Positions 26,105 to 38,112 of a stretch of 64,000 nucleotides of DNA are shown here, piece by piece (the first letter of the stretch is position 1; every line of letters begins with the position of its first letter). The notes under the pieces were generated by a model that searched no databases, was not told where the DNA came from, and was given only the letters and a program-made list of their open reading frames with translations. The DNA comes from Epiperipatus broadwayi. Taxonomy: Eukaryota > Onychophora > Udeonychophora > Euonychophora > Peripatidae. The DNA is taken from positions 14,207,748-14,271,747 of the forward strand of contig JAQFVV010012400.1 in NCBI GenBank assembly GCA_028023455.1, given 5' to 3'. Both the position numbers and the translations under genes were made by a program.

Positions 26105-26470
26105 ATGGTATTTGAATACAGACTTTCAAGTTCCCTTCAACTATTCACTCCATCTTATATAAGCCAATACACATCACATGATCACCACTTTTTATATAAC
26201 CGATACACATGACCACATACATGTCAAAAAGATAAACGATCTCCAATATATGTATTTCTTGCTGAACCAGTGCTCATCAGTTAGTCCAGATTATCATCTC
26301 CCACACATATATTGTACCAGTCGAAAAACCCACCACCTAAACTGCAAGTCGGATTCAAACTCAGCTGGTTCAAACTGAATTCAAACCCAACTCAACAGCT
26401 CAGATTAGTAGAAATCTAAATTGACAGCACAGTGCTATGCGCCAAGAAACTAGCTCAACAGTTGGTGAGG
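26105..26470. repeat. Dispersed repeat, longer copy of the 17.8-kb family
   Basis: The left part (26112-26260) matches 17768-17890. The middle, around cagtgctcatcagttagtcc, matches part of the fold-back at 18.35 kb. The right part contains several ttcaaac repeats with B-box-like cggattcaaactc. It is probably a SINE or a composite. It is decayed and its ends are uncertain. Confidence 0.5.
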
Positions 26471-27120
26471 ATTAGAGACCCCTGAACTGACACTAATATC
26501 GGATAATTAATTAACTTAAGATATTTTTTTAAATTGAATCATATGTATATGCTTGGGTTGCCAACACAGACAGCGAGCATTAACATTAAAATTATTATAA
26601 AAGAATTAAGAACTAAGAAACCAAGTGTGTTTAAAAAATATTTAATAATAATAGTTTTTGTTTGAATTTTAAATAATGATTATATTAATTAATTCTAGTC
26701 CTTAAACAAAGTTTATAATTATAATAAGAGTGGCGGTCCTTATTATATGCCAATGAGTATTACGCAATATTTTGGAATTCTATGTCTATGCCCCCAACAA
26801 GAAAATAAAGGCAGATAAAGGTATTCAGTTGTAAAGGAAATTAAGATTATTATTTTATACAGAAGAATGTGAGATTTATTTTCACATTCGCAAATCCATT
26901 CATGAAGAGCAAGATACGTATTTTAGGGCATAACTTTAATCTTTATTGGAAAACTTATTTAATTTGAGATAACTGAGAATTTGTTTGACTTTAATTGAAA
27001 TCACTTCGTCACGAATTATGAGCATCAGAACGGGCTACTGGAACAGAGAGGCAACGGTGCTGATGAATTATGAGCTATAAAATGAAATTGAAAGACAATG
27101 GCTGGTCGATGATCTAAGTC

Positions 27121-27221
27121 CTATGGCGGCTTGCATTTCACAAGTTTTACTGCCCTTTAAGGAGAGGTGATTTAAAAGTAGTATGGCGGCTTGTATTTGA
27201 CAAGTCTTATGCCCTTTAAGT
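27121..27221. repeat. Two-copy repeat, 60-bp period
   Basis: A segment beginning tatggcggcttg and ending ccctttaag occurs at 27122-27161 and 27182-27220 with a few differences, inside the island at 26.5-29.1 kb. Confidence 0.85.
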
Positions 27222-27630
27222 AGATGGGAACATGGGAAAGCCAGGCCGAGTCGTAACTATGAGCCTTTGGTGTTCCAAATATAACATGAGCGGAGGAGGA
27301 AGTGCTTTCTTCCTCGATAATTTAAAATAACAGAAATATGATCACCGACAAGCCTAACGTAGCAGAAGATTGCCCTACTTCAGCAACGTTCGATGATGAT
27401 GACTTGAGAGTCACCGTTTGAAAAATAAAACCCAATTATAGAATGCTCTATGTGATGACTTGATCAATTTAATTAAAGTCAAACGAGCTTTTAACTAAAA
27501 CTATTTTAACGCATTATAAAATCATATTCATCATGCCCCAAATATCGTGCCCTTCCTGAATATTAATAGACAGTGAAAACAATCTGAATTAGAATGTATT
27601 TAGTTGATTCCTTTATCGACCCTTTTTGCA

Positions 27631-27731
27631 AAAACATTTTAGATTATACGTGAATAAATAAATATTGGTTAATACGAGAGAAAACATTTTAAGATTATAT
27701 ATGAATAAATACCCATTGTTGAATACGAGAA
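27631..27731. repeat. Two-copy 50-bp tandem repeat
   Basis: The unit starts aaaacatttt and ends aatacgaga. Copies at 27631-27680 and 27681-27731 are adjacent, with several substitutions, so this is an older duplication. Confidence 0.85.
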
Positions 27732-29078
27732 AATAGCTGGGGCATAGATTAGAAACGGAGCTAATAATTTATTATTAGCCAATTATAAAAATAACAAACA
27801 TTTGATGATTTCTTTCGACTCTATGATTAATAGAACTGTATAAACCGAGTTCTGATGGGCGAGAATTACTATCATAATTAACATTATATTATTTGCACAA
27901 AGCAAAAAGGACAAAGGAGCTCAGCGAGTCGGAAGATTATTGGCATATAATTAAAAATAAACGACATTACTAAATCACACAAAATATATATATATAGTAT
28001 AGTAAATGAACCGCCATCGTAAGAAAGGAAAGTTAAAGACTAGAGGTTGAGAGAATTACGATATGATTTACAATAGCATAAAGGAAGGGTTTAATAAAGA
28101 TTATTACATGAGAAGAGTTCGTAAAGGGAGTGTAAAGTAAAGTTCGGAAACTGGCCAGAAAGCTTAAGGTTCGTTATGGAAATATATTACCCATTTCTTC
28201 CAGGGCTGGTTCCCTTAGGTTACACGTCCGAGTTGGTATAAAACATAGGCATGCATTTAGTCGATTACTGGAACAGCATTTTAGTGGCTTTTCATAATTT
28301 TAGCAGCATGATTGGTCCGGAAAAGATTTAGCAGCTCCATTGAAGATTTTCAGGGGACTTCAGGAACTGATAGCCAGATTCCTGATGTTTAGCCCCTTAC
28401 CATGATCGAAACACTATTTAAAATGCACAGAGTTTACTGCACTTCTCTACAACAAAGATGGCTTTCCTCCAAACTTTTCAGACCTATATATACTGTCCTC
28501 TGATGCCTTTAGGCTAGTGCTTCTTTCATTATCAATGTTTTTAGATTTACTGATTGTTTTTAGATACATTCCTTCGATAATGCTTTCAAACTCATTAACT
28601 TGAATTCATTTTCTAATTAGAAAATGAATTCTTAAAATCAGAAAATGATTTTAATTAGGAAATTTTTATCTTTTTTTTCTAATTAATAAAACTTTAACTG
28701 TTGTTTTTGGAAAGGGAAAATCTGAAAGCTTATCGAAAGAATGTAGCTTTTAATCAATAAAACTTTAGCAAATTATTTAAAAATAAAATCAAACATTCCC
28801 GACGCAATGAAACTTTTAAACAATTATATATATTTAAATATTTACAAATATATACGCACAATCCATGCAGTTATAATATATAAATTCATGAATAATTCTA
28901 TCATGAATTTATTAATAGAATTGATCAATTTAAATCTGAAACTAATTAATTTTAATATGCATTTATGATATAAGTTATTCTTTATGGAAATTAGCGTGGA
29001 TTGAACGTATAAAGCCCCATTGCATTGGAAATTTAAGGTTAGTATTGTGGGTTTGAAGTGGGCTTATGGCTCGATGTC

Positions 29079-29114
29079 ATGAAGCTAGGATCGAACTCAG
29101 ATCCGACTGCTTCA
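29079..29114. repeat. Terminal-type hairpin homologous to 3676-3711
   Basis: The outer stem tgaagc/gcttca and inner stem ggatc/gatcc enclose a short loop. Both this hairpin and the one at 3676-3711 are followed by an A/T stretch (tatatatttt here, tacatatgtttt there) and then a ttgat segment. The matching structure, order and flanks suggest two related element ends. Confidence 0.7.
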
Positions 29115-29125
29115 ATATATATTTT

Positions 29126-30845
29126 ATAAACTTTGATACAGCATAGCTGGTGGCTTCATTGTAATTTATTGCTTATATTTTCTCAATTGTGTAAAACTTT
29201 GTGATTGTGACAAAATGATACATATAGGCAAAAATAAAAAAAATGCGCATTTATTTTACTATCATAGTGTTTATGCAGACATTTGTTTTATGAACAAAAT
29301 TTATCATAGATCTGCTTTTTTTTTTTTTATTTGTTTTATTTTTATATATTATACGTAGTCTAAAATCAATCACAAAATATATGGATAAACTTATCTTATT
29401 TTTTAACATTTTAATTTTTTTTATAAATGAATATATAGATAACCCCTCTATATTATGGCATTCCACTCTAACCTGGTTCAAGATGGTTTGAGAGTTGAAG
29501 AAACTCCTTCTATAATACAACATTCATACAAAAAATTTTGACAATTAGGACAATTCCCATATAACAAGGGACGTGACAAGAGTTTTTAAGAACAAACCTC
29601 AGTTCTGTCGATATTTGTCATTCAAGTGTGTATGAAAATGCTCATTTAATAATGATTAGTAGTAATGATGAAGAAAACATTATATAATATGTAATTCTTT
29701 TGTCAATTATTGCTTTAATAATCATATTTCTCTTACTTATCAAATACAAATAGTATAGTTTTTTTATTAACTTTTGGAACCTAACCGTTTTTTGTATTAG
29801 TTCTTTGTTTCATATAACATGAATTTGCTTAACATGGCATTTTTTAGAAACCTATCGACCATGGAAACTAATTTTTGTGAAGATTTTTTTCTGCGTAATT
29901 ATAGATAACATGAAAATGCCTGAGTGTATTGAGCTTAGAACTGCAGTTTGTTTCCTTTTTTTTAACAATTCAATTTTTTTATAAATTTGTGCGATATGGA
30001 AATTATAGTCTTTGAATGAATGAATTCTTGGCCCATCATTTTTAAATAAACTAGGAAATGAAAACAATAAAATAGAAGGCTATTAAAAATTGTAGCTAAG
30101 AAACAATTAAATGAGAAACAAAATAAATAATTGAATGATTTATTGCTCAGGAATTTATAGGAAATTGAAACATTAGAAATGATAGACTGCAATCATAATT
30201 CATTGACCTTGAGTTCCAGTGCTTGTCCTTTGCAAAAGCATTAAATCTCACAGTCAAATTCAGTGATTTAGCTATTCAAGTACTGCGTACATAATTATTG
30301 GCTTTAAATGCAATTCGGATGTTATAATTCTGAATAATCCATAATTTTTTATTTACAAAATCTATTTGTATATATACTATATGTAATTTTACCTATGTTT
30401 AAAAAAATGTTTCTTTTTAAAAAAAAAAGAAGTATTGCTAGTAGGATCATGATTTGATCAAGAATAAAAACTAAAAAATTGATAGTTCATAAAATGTTGG
30501 ATTGATAACAATAATAGCATGGATTTCTATGAAACTTAAAAATACAATTGTAATCTTATATTTACTGATTTAATTATTTAATGTTCAAATGTTACTTTCG
30601 GAAAAAGTTTTTTAATGACATTTACTATTTAAACTATTTAATAACTTCATTTTTAACATCAAACTATATGATTTTTTCCCCCACTCATTACACAATAACT
30701 TTTCTACAAAAACTTTTCAACAAAATTAGATTTTAAAAAAAAAAAAAAAAAGTTATAATTAGTTATAGCTTTTTTGATTAAACATAATGAAACATGGCAT
30801 ATCTTGAAGTCGGTTTTAGCAGAAAAGGAATAAATTATTCAAACA
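29126..30845. other. AT-rich noncoding DNA with a possible SINE body
   Basis: Mostly A/T-rich. At 30203-30222, gaccttgagttcca matches the body of the SINE-like sequence at 38205-38222. Minus-strand frames near 29251-29523 and 29852-30192 are Phe/Lys/Ile-rich and not gene-like. Confidence 0.45.
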
Positions 30846-30848
30846 TGT

Positions 30849-31122
30849 CACCCTGTGCAAATGCACAGGTTGCACAGTTGTTAGAGCTAACCCTAATTAT
30901 GTCTTACAACTGTCTTGTCAAAATCAATTTATATTGTAAATTTTTTGAGAATGGAGATTAGATTTGGTAAGTTGCTTAAATTCACTTTGTCATCCTGTGC
31001 AAATGCACAGTTGTTAGAGCTAACCCTAATTGTGTCTTACAACTGTCTTGTCAAAATCAATTTATATTGTAAATTTTTTGAGAATGGAGATTAGATTTGA
31101 TAAGCAGCTTAAATTCACTTTT
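30849..31122. repeat. Tandem duplication of a ~135-141-bp unit
   Basis: Two head-to-tail copies, 30849-30989 and 30990-31122, differ at only a few bases. The first copy has 9 extra bases (gttgcacag) after the tgtgcaaatgcacag palindrome. Each unit starts with this palindrome and a tgttagagcta segment that looks like a pol III A box, so the unit may derive from a SINE head. The duplication appears recent. Confidence 0.9.
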
Positions 31123-31815
31123 TTTATTATCCAGGATTTTGTTAGCTAAAAGAAAGAAAATTAAATTCTTTCAAGCCAGTATAATCAATCATTAGAGATC
31201 GGTATTTTGAAACTTATGAATGTTACCATAGTTTTTTGCCTTTAAGCATGACATCAGTAATCAAACTTTTTTTTTTTTAAAAAAAAATTAATTATTAAAG
31301 AAATGTTGAAGAATTTATAGTTTAAAATAATATCTAATCTAGTTGATAAAGTGAAATATCTGTCACAATATCAGCATTATTTTTTTTTCTGTCATCTTAT
31401 AATTGATTATGCAAATTATATCTTTATAAAAATTGTTTTCCCATTTTTCTAAAATTCATTAATTCTGCCAGTGTTCATTGATTACCCATGCTTACAGTGA
31501 ATAGCTCTAGGGAACAATGAAAAAAACTTCTTAATAGCATATGAATCAGTCTATTATTAAGTCATATTATTGTTGGTATTAATATAATTGTGTTCTTACA
31601 GAATAAAATGCATGAGATTATTCTGCTATTAAGAATGTTAAAATCCCTATTTATAATTATGTTTCAGCTTGAGAAAACTTGTTTATCTTTCTTTTTGCTA
31701 AGTATTTTAGAAGAGCTGTTATCTTTATCCTATTATAGAGCCATCTACTATAAACTGGAATAGTCAGTGGAAAGCAAGTTGCTAGCTTAACTGATAAAAA
31801 GAAATAAAAAGAAGT
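31123..31815. other. AT-rich noncoding DNA
   Basis: Nothing recognised beyond A and T runs (for example 31267-31288). Confidence 0.5.
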
Positions 31816-31817
31816 CT

Positions 31818-31970
31818 GCTAGATGCATTAAGTGCATTAATTTCAGCTTTGAATCCTAGTCTTTCCTGATGAAGGTTAGGTTAGAAACAGGTCTGGAGAT
31901 GACAGTTTATAGCATTAAATTGTCTGCTGATCATTGATTATTCAAGCCTGAGATGTGTTGGTAGGTATAA
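31818..31970 (+). repeat. SINE-like dispersed repeat
   Basis: It shares with 59368-59520 the order aagtgcatta(g), ttccagctt-like, gaatccta, then a tail with cattgatta(t/c)tcaag. It also shares gatgaagg...agaaac.ggtctgg with the reverse strand of 47860-48000. One interspersed family, tail most conserved. Confidence 0.6.
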
Positions 31971-32394
31971 ATTGCATTTGATTTATGTTGTTATCTCAAA
32001 TCAGAAATCTTATTTTCTAAGATATTTTCATTCTAAATTGATTTGAAAAGTTAACAATTTCATCTTATCTCTTTTGGATCATTCAGAAATAAACGAAACT
32101 TCCCTAAATTTGATAAAAACTTTTTTATAAAAGGTTTTACTTATAATATTATATAATTGATTATGTAATCAAATTTCAACTGCTTCATAAAAAAAAACTT
32201 ACCGTTATTAGTATTTTATAAAATATGAAATTCAATAATGTGACTTTATAGTGTATTGTATAAATATTTTTTAGTATGTGTGTATGTGTGCATGCATAAT
32301 CATAATATGGTGCATAACAGGTTTACTAGATCACTTTTAATGAGAATGAAATCTACATTAAAATATTTTTATGCTTTGTCTATTTATTTTATAG

Positions 32395-32449
32395 ATACTA
32401 TGATCAATTAGTTGCCTTGGAAACCAAACTTCCTTTAACTGAAAATCAG
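32395..32449 (+). CDS. PDCD6IP: ALIX exon A (Bro1 domain)
   Basis: After a pyrimidine-rich acceptor ending atag, the exon completes a split codon with A and then reads YYDQLVALETKLPLTENQ, ending at a gtatgt donor. It corresponds to about residues 71-88 of human ALIX (YYDQ...ENQ). It enters in phase 2 and leaves in phase 0. The upstream exon with the N-terminal helices should end in the first two bases of an Arg-like codon, but I could not find it within the window. Confidence 0.9.
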
Positions 32450-32873
32450 GTATGTATGTTTTGTATTAGGAATTAATAGATGAATGGATATGTATACATG
32501 TATGTGTGACAGGATTTACAGTTGATGGTTAGTGAAATGATCTCAGGTAAGGGAAATTAACTACAAATCATCAATAAGAAATGCCTAACAAAGGATATCT
32601 TCTGTCTGAGCTAAATAATGTTTTTGATACAAGTTCTTTTCTTTTTTGCTTCCTTTTGTTTTGTTTTTAATTAGTTACCTTAAGTCACTTAGATTAATGT
32701 AAAGTCTAGAATCATGAGTATATGCTATTAGCTACTTGTTTGCATTAATTATGACTAGTTTTTTTGTTCTACATCATTTCTATCTTTTATTTACATGCAC
32801 TGCAATTAATAACTCCAATATATATGTATTCATAATACAATAAAAATGTTCATTAATTAAAAACTATTGTAAT

Positions 32874-33085
32874 AACAATAAATATAATGGTAATTAACTA
32901 TTACATACAGTCTTTCAATCTGCAGAAGTACTTTCAGTTAATTCCTTAAGCTTCCTCAACTGTCGTTAAAATTCCATTGTTTTTTGAACTTAACAGCAGT
33001 TGAGGAGGGTTAAGGAATTAACTGAAAGTACTTCTGCAGATGAAAGACTGGATTTAATTACTGTCATTTTTATTATTATATGTGT
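32874..33085. mobile_element. Fold-back element in ALIX intron 1
   Basis: Inverted arms are nearly identical between 32908-32965 and 32996-33050, sharing tctgcagaagtactttcagt and an aactg turn near the centre. Weaker pairing reaches about 32874 and 33085. It is a short MITE-like palindrome without coding capacity. In the pre-mRNA it would form a stable stem about 460 bases downstream of exon A. Confidence 0.8.
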
Positions 33086-36000
33086 TATGATTTTTCATGA
33101 GGCAGTATTGCTTGGGAACTGGATTTGGAATGGTAGTTTCATTTGGCAGATGTTTGTAGGCTGGCTTGGATAGCTCTATTTAGAGATGTTTCTATCCACC
33201 CATAAATGTGAAAGGATCAAGAAAAAAATATCTAAAAATAGTCTGTTTCAAAAAATCTGGATGTCACCATGCCAGGAGATTGCTCATTTAAATGATAAAA
33301 ATAATTGTAATATCAATAATTATGAAAAGTAGAGGATAGTGATGATAATAAAGATTAATATATCAATTTTTTTCCAAGTATAGATATACAAAATATTTCA
33401 ATTTTGCTTGGTGTTTAATTGTCAAGGACATGGGATAGTGCTTAGAGCGAAGAAGTTGTCTAAATTGATATAGTTATTGTACTTTTAATGAAACTCATCT
33501 TTCATAGAAAATTTGATGAAACTAATAAATGGCTGTAAAGCTTTTCTAGAAAGGCATTTCTAGTTCAAAAAGACCAGATATGCTGAATTTTCTATGTCTA
33601 ATTTAGTGTCTTCTATTTTTTGATTTTTTTAGGTGTGTCAATAAAGGATTAGTATTGTTGACCATTTTAGGTTTTTGAATGTGAAACGTAGAGATTATTG
33701 ATTGTGTAAATGTATTTTTATGTATATAACTTAAGTTTCTGGGAGTGTACTATTTGACCAAAGATATTGCAGTGAATAATAGATTACTTAAACAAGTTTC
33801 AAACTAAAAAAATGTTTTCACTAATTTTGACTGTGAGTGAAGGCTTTAAATTTTAAGCTTCTATAAATAAGCATTTATCTATCATTATGAAAGCTACAAA
33901 AGAATTTAGCATTGACAGTAATAATTATAAAAAGTCATCTTTTTTTGAAGACAATTCATGGAATTATCTCTGTAAGAATATGTTAAACTAAACTTTATAT
34001 AAAAAAAGATAAATTTAAATAATTCTAATGCGAAAATAGACTCCACCAAATTGTAAAGTTTGTAGAAGGTAAAATTATAGAAAGTGATAATTTTAAAATG
34101 TTTACGGACTTTAATAACATTTCTTCTAATAACACAGAATACATGTTAATTGCCCGTTTTATATATTTATATTATAGTGAATTCCCTCTGAACAAATTTT
34201 GGGCCAACATTATGGCTCAATACTTATACCAAATCGCATGTCACCATATCTTAAATGTATCACTATATGTATACCATACTATATTTGACTGTATTGTATC
34301 AACCTGGATGGTGACAATCAAACCAATAGTTGGTTGTATTTCCTGACCACAATGAGCTCTCATGTCTAAAAGCATTTTTGTAGGATATTTATCCCTAATT
34401 ACCACTTTCATTGCTGAAAGAGTGCCTTAAGGAACCTCTGGCATCATTATCATGAGAAAAATATAATACCCTCAACTTCTCATTTAAGCTTACTTTTCTA
34501 AGAGTACATGACATATTATTTCTAACTAGATTCTGAATGAGACAGAGGGAGAGAGAATGGATAACTAGATTTAAAAATAATACGAATTAAAAAAAAATTA
34601 TTTACAACACCTACAATATTTACAATCATTATAATCTCTTCCTGTGTAAATCCAAAGTATACAAATACATATTCAGTCAGGATGTATTATAGCGAAAAAA
34701 GATCATTTAACTTGAATGAATTTAACCCACAAGCTCCAATACACTTACATTAATTACTTGAATTATTAAATCCCACCTTCACAATTATTATTAATAATTG
34801 ACAAACTAATACATGAACTTAATAATAAATATTAAAGATTGACTAAAAAAATTAAATAAATATTAATACATCTGTTATAAACGTAACAAATAAACAATAT
34901 GTATGATAGCAGCTAAAATTAAAATATGTTTGAGAGTAATTTTAAATATTAAGCAGTGAATATTAAAAGATGTGTGATAATGATTTTAAATATTAAGCAA
35001 AGAAAATTAAAATAAATTTTGATTTATACTGTAATTACTTATAAAGATCTAAATAAAATGGCTCTTACCCAATATTTTCAGAATTCTGATTTTATGACTA
35101 ATTAACAAGAATTGTTTTGAACCTTGTGGTTATTTGATATATAGGACAGTCATTATCACATAAAGTTTAATCCCGCATGTTCATCATGGATAGGTCTATA
35201 AAGATCGGATAAGAGATGGCAGGCACAACTACTTGTTTTTATTTCATCAGCTGGTAGTGTGGGCAGGGATATCACTTTATAATTGGCAAGAGGCTACTTG
35301 AATCCAGGTTTTACAGACCAGCACACTAATAAAAGATTTTACTTCTTCATAGTAAGATTTGATCATAGCATGATTTTCCATATTAGCCTTAAACAAGAGT
35401 TCACGATTTAATAACTTTTTAAATTACTAGGAAATGCCAATCTGACCAGCTCAATTTTCTTGAATGCCATTGACAAACCTTTCTTAGTTGGTTGAAAAAG
35501 CAACACTTTAATTCTTCTTTTTCAGTTTTTTTTTTCCAACTTCTTTCCTGAGCCCTTGTCTGCATCTAAGTTACCACTCTATTCCTAAAGAAAGATCCCC
35601 ATCTGGTGTTTGTCCTCTAATTTATATATGACACTGTTCACAATAGCATGCAGCATTCAAGATAACCTCATTATTGTCTTTTTCTAATTAATTTTAACTA
35701 ATTACTTTTTTATTATTATTAACATTTTTCCAAATTTAACTTTTTTTGTTGTTGTTGTTTATACACAGAAACACTAGATAAGAAATTAATTCTTTCTCTC
35801 TTTTAAAAAACATATATACTTTACAAATTGAAAGATGAAAGAAAGAAATAGAATTGCAATGTTACAAAAAAAAAAATTAATTCCGATTTGGATATTTTTA
35901 TTCATAACTTTAACTCTTTAAGAATTTACGATTATAAATGGCTGTGAATTCTCCATTCAATTTCTTTTAAGTCAATATTATTTGTATGTTGTTGACTTTC

Positions 36001-36224
36001 CCCTAAGATCGGTTTTCGTAAATCCTTTTAAATAATTGCAATCATCAATTAATACTGTAGCTCACGTGTTGATCCCTCTTTTATAAAGCTGATATTACTT
36101 CTACCATTTTTTTTTTTCACATATCTATTTTATAGTATGGCCAGGAAGCTTCTATAGTCAAACTATTTTAAATGGCATCTGGATTATTACAATATATAGA
36201 TAGATAGTAAGATAAAATAGTCTT
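33086..36224. other. ALIX intron 1, AT-rich, no gene
   Basis: Noncoding intron sequence. A short frame at 34098-34346 shows no motif or splice logic. A more complex patch at 35130-35350 is not recognised. Confidence 0.55.
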
Positions 36225-36290
36225 TAAATAGATCACTACTGGGCAAAGGCCTCTCCAACAGTCTCTTATAGAGGAGCACTGAAGAAGGTA
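36225..36290. repeat. Possible interspersed-repeat fragment (ctgggcaaaggcctc)
   Basis: The motif actgggcaaaggcctctcc closely resembles a segment I recall from many arthropod repeats. It ends about 45 bp before exon B. The assignment rests on memory of the motif only, so it is weak. Confidence 0.3.
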
Positions 36291-36334
36291 AATAGATATA
36301 TTTTGATTTACTGATACTTTTTATTTTATTTTAG

Positions 36335-36398
36335 ATTCCTTTTAAATGGAAAGATGCTTTTGATAAAGGAACTCTGTTTGGGGGTCGATTATCGCTTA
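36335..36398 (+). CDS. PDCD6IP: ALIX exon B (Bro1 domain)
   Basis: A ttttag acceptor is followed by a frame containing FKWKDAFDKGTLFGGRLSL and ending in the first base of the next codon before gtaagt. This is the hallmark WKDAFDKG(S/T)LFGG segment of the Bro1 domain, human residues about 91-110. It enters in phase 0 and leaves in phase 1. A possible in-frame run past the donor into the 105-bp intron is an artefact, because the next exon continues the family match. Confidence 0.95.
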
Positions 36399-36503
36399 GT
36401 AAGTTGTTGGGTTTTTTTTACATTTGTGTCTTTTTATATATATTTATTTATATACAATATTTCCAAGTTATACATATACAATTTATATATTTTTTTCTTT
36501 AAG

Positions 36504-36631
36504 CTATTGCATCTTTATCGTATGAAAAAGTTTGTATTCTTTTCAATATTGCTGCCTTACAAAGTCAAATTGTTGCCAATCAAAACCTAGATAGTGATGA
36601 TGGATTAAAATTAGCAGCCAAATTGCTACAG
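36504..36631 (+). CDS. PDCD6IP: ALIX exon C (Bro1 domain)
   Basis: The acceptor tttaag leads into a split Thr codon and then a frame with [17 protein letters not shown] and [16 protein letters not shown]. It matches human residues about 112-155 (YEKSCVLFN, then NLDNDEGLK). The acidic residue equivalent to human Asp143, reported at the CHMP4-binding surface, is kept (DSD-D). It ends at gtagat in phase 0. It is only 105 bp from exon B, while all other introns seen are over 2 kb. Confidence 0.95.
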
Positions 36632-38110
36632 GTAGATTCATTTGTTGTGATTGTTTAATGTTTTTAATGACTAATATAGAAATGCCAGAATGCTGTAAAT
36701 TTTATGAAAATTTATAAACATTATATGTTACTTCATTTTATATTATGTTAAATCTGGAAACTCTAAATTTTTATCATAATTATAGTATTTATAATTTGTA
36801 TTAGTGGATAAATTACAGAACTTTTATTACCTTTTTTTTTTTTTAATTAAAAGAGCTTTGATATCAAAAAAGTGACTGAATATTAAAGTGCTATATTTTA
36901 ATGGTTTATTTATTTAGCATATGGATTTTTTTTTTAATACAGCTAACTTTTAACAATCATTACAAAATAATCTTGATTTCAACCAGGCTATAAATTTACT
37001 AGGAGCTTTAATAATTCTTAATTTTGCCATAGATTCAGTAATCAATAATTATATGTTTTGTGTTTTTTGACATCTACATAACTCAAGTCTGTTAAATTTT
37101 ATTCTGAAACAGGTAAATGTAATGGCCATAGTTGTCCCTGAATTTGTTGATAAGAATCCAATAATATCTAGGAAGATCAAATAATGTTGGTTGGATCCGA
37201 AAAAAGAAATTTACTACTGAGATTGTCGTAAAAAGTTTATTTCTTATACCATCAATTCTTTAATTGTTAGAAGAAATTCTTCATTGAACATTCAAAAATG
37301 GGGTATTCTTTTAGGGAAATTGTCTTCTGATATCTGATGAATGAATATGTGAAAGAATAGGAAACCATTGCAAGAGGATTAGCTTGAGTGTTTCAAGTAT
37401 CTTAATAAATATTTTATTCTTGTTTTCAAGTTTAATTTTAATATTCTTGTAATTTACAATTGCAGGTAGATAATTATATGACACTGCATCTTGAGATTAT
37501 TTGATTTTAGTTTCTGAATTACAATTTTTTATATTTTACCCCAAATCTAAGATTTTTCTAAATTTACAGTTTTGATGAATTTATTGTAAGTTGTAATTAT
37601 CTACTTTCAAAAATTGTAAATAAGCAACAGTTACAACTTCTGAAAAATGGGAAGTGCAATAAAATGTTGATTCATGGAGACTTCACATACTCTTACTTGA
37701 TATAAAATTTAAATTAAAGGAAGGCATATTTACTGGAACTTTTAAAATAATAAAGTTATTAACATCTGAGGTTGAAGCTGTTTTGAATGATATGTTTACT
37801 GTAATTAATTTTGATGTTTTTAGCAAGAAATAAAATTTAAGAATACATAGAAATAATATGTGATATATTAATTAAATTTAAAAGATTGGAAATGGAGAAA
37901 AAATATCAAGGAAGATGGAATTTTAATATGATAGCTTGGTACTACATTGTCTTCCCACACAAATGTTTTCAAATGGAGAGCAATGAAATTAAATTTTAGA
38001 ACTAAAACATTTAAAGATCTCAAGAATAATGGTTATTGAATATAAATAAATGTGTAAATATTGTTTTGTTTTGTTTTTAATATTTTTATGATTATAAATA
38101 AAAAATATAT
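36632..38110. other. ALIX intron 3, left part, no gene
   Basis: A/T-rich intron DNA with no recognised element. Confidence 0.55.
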
Positions 38111-38112
38111 AA

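Larger units (their letters stand above)
26540..29125. mobile_element. Third G+C-richer non-ORF island, ends in a hairpin
   Basis: About 2.6 kb of complex sequence with many CG dinucleotides and no believable ORF, in sharp contrast to the A/T runs on both sides. It ends in a hairpin matching the one that closes the 509-3723 insertion, and it shares a short segment around gcggtcctt (26733, compare 2742). Two internal tandem duplications are listed separately. The left edge is uncertain. It may be a second member of the same unclassified, non-autonomous family. Confidence 0.45.

Noticed and set aside
30849-31122. CRISPR-like direct repeats
   Set aside because: There are only two long adjacent units, with no short repeats, no unique spacers and no cas genes, in animal nuclear DNA.
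34098-34346. An 82-codon frame in ALIX intron 1
   Set aside because: No similarity to ALIX or any family I know, no splice support, and codon content typical of random AT-rich DNA.
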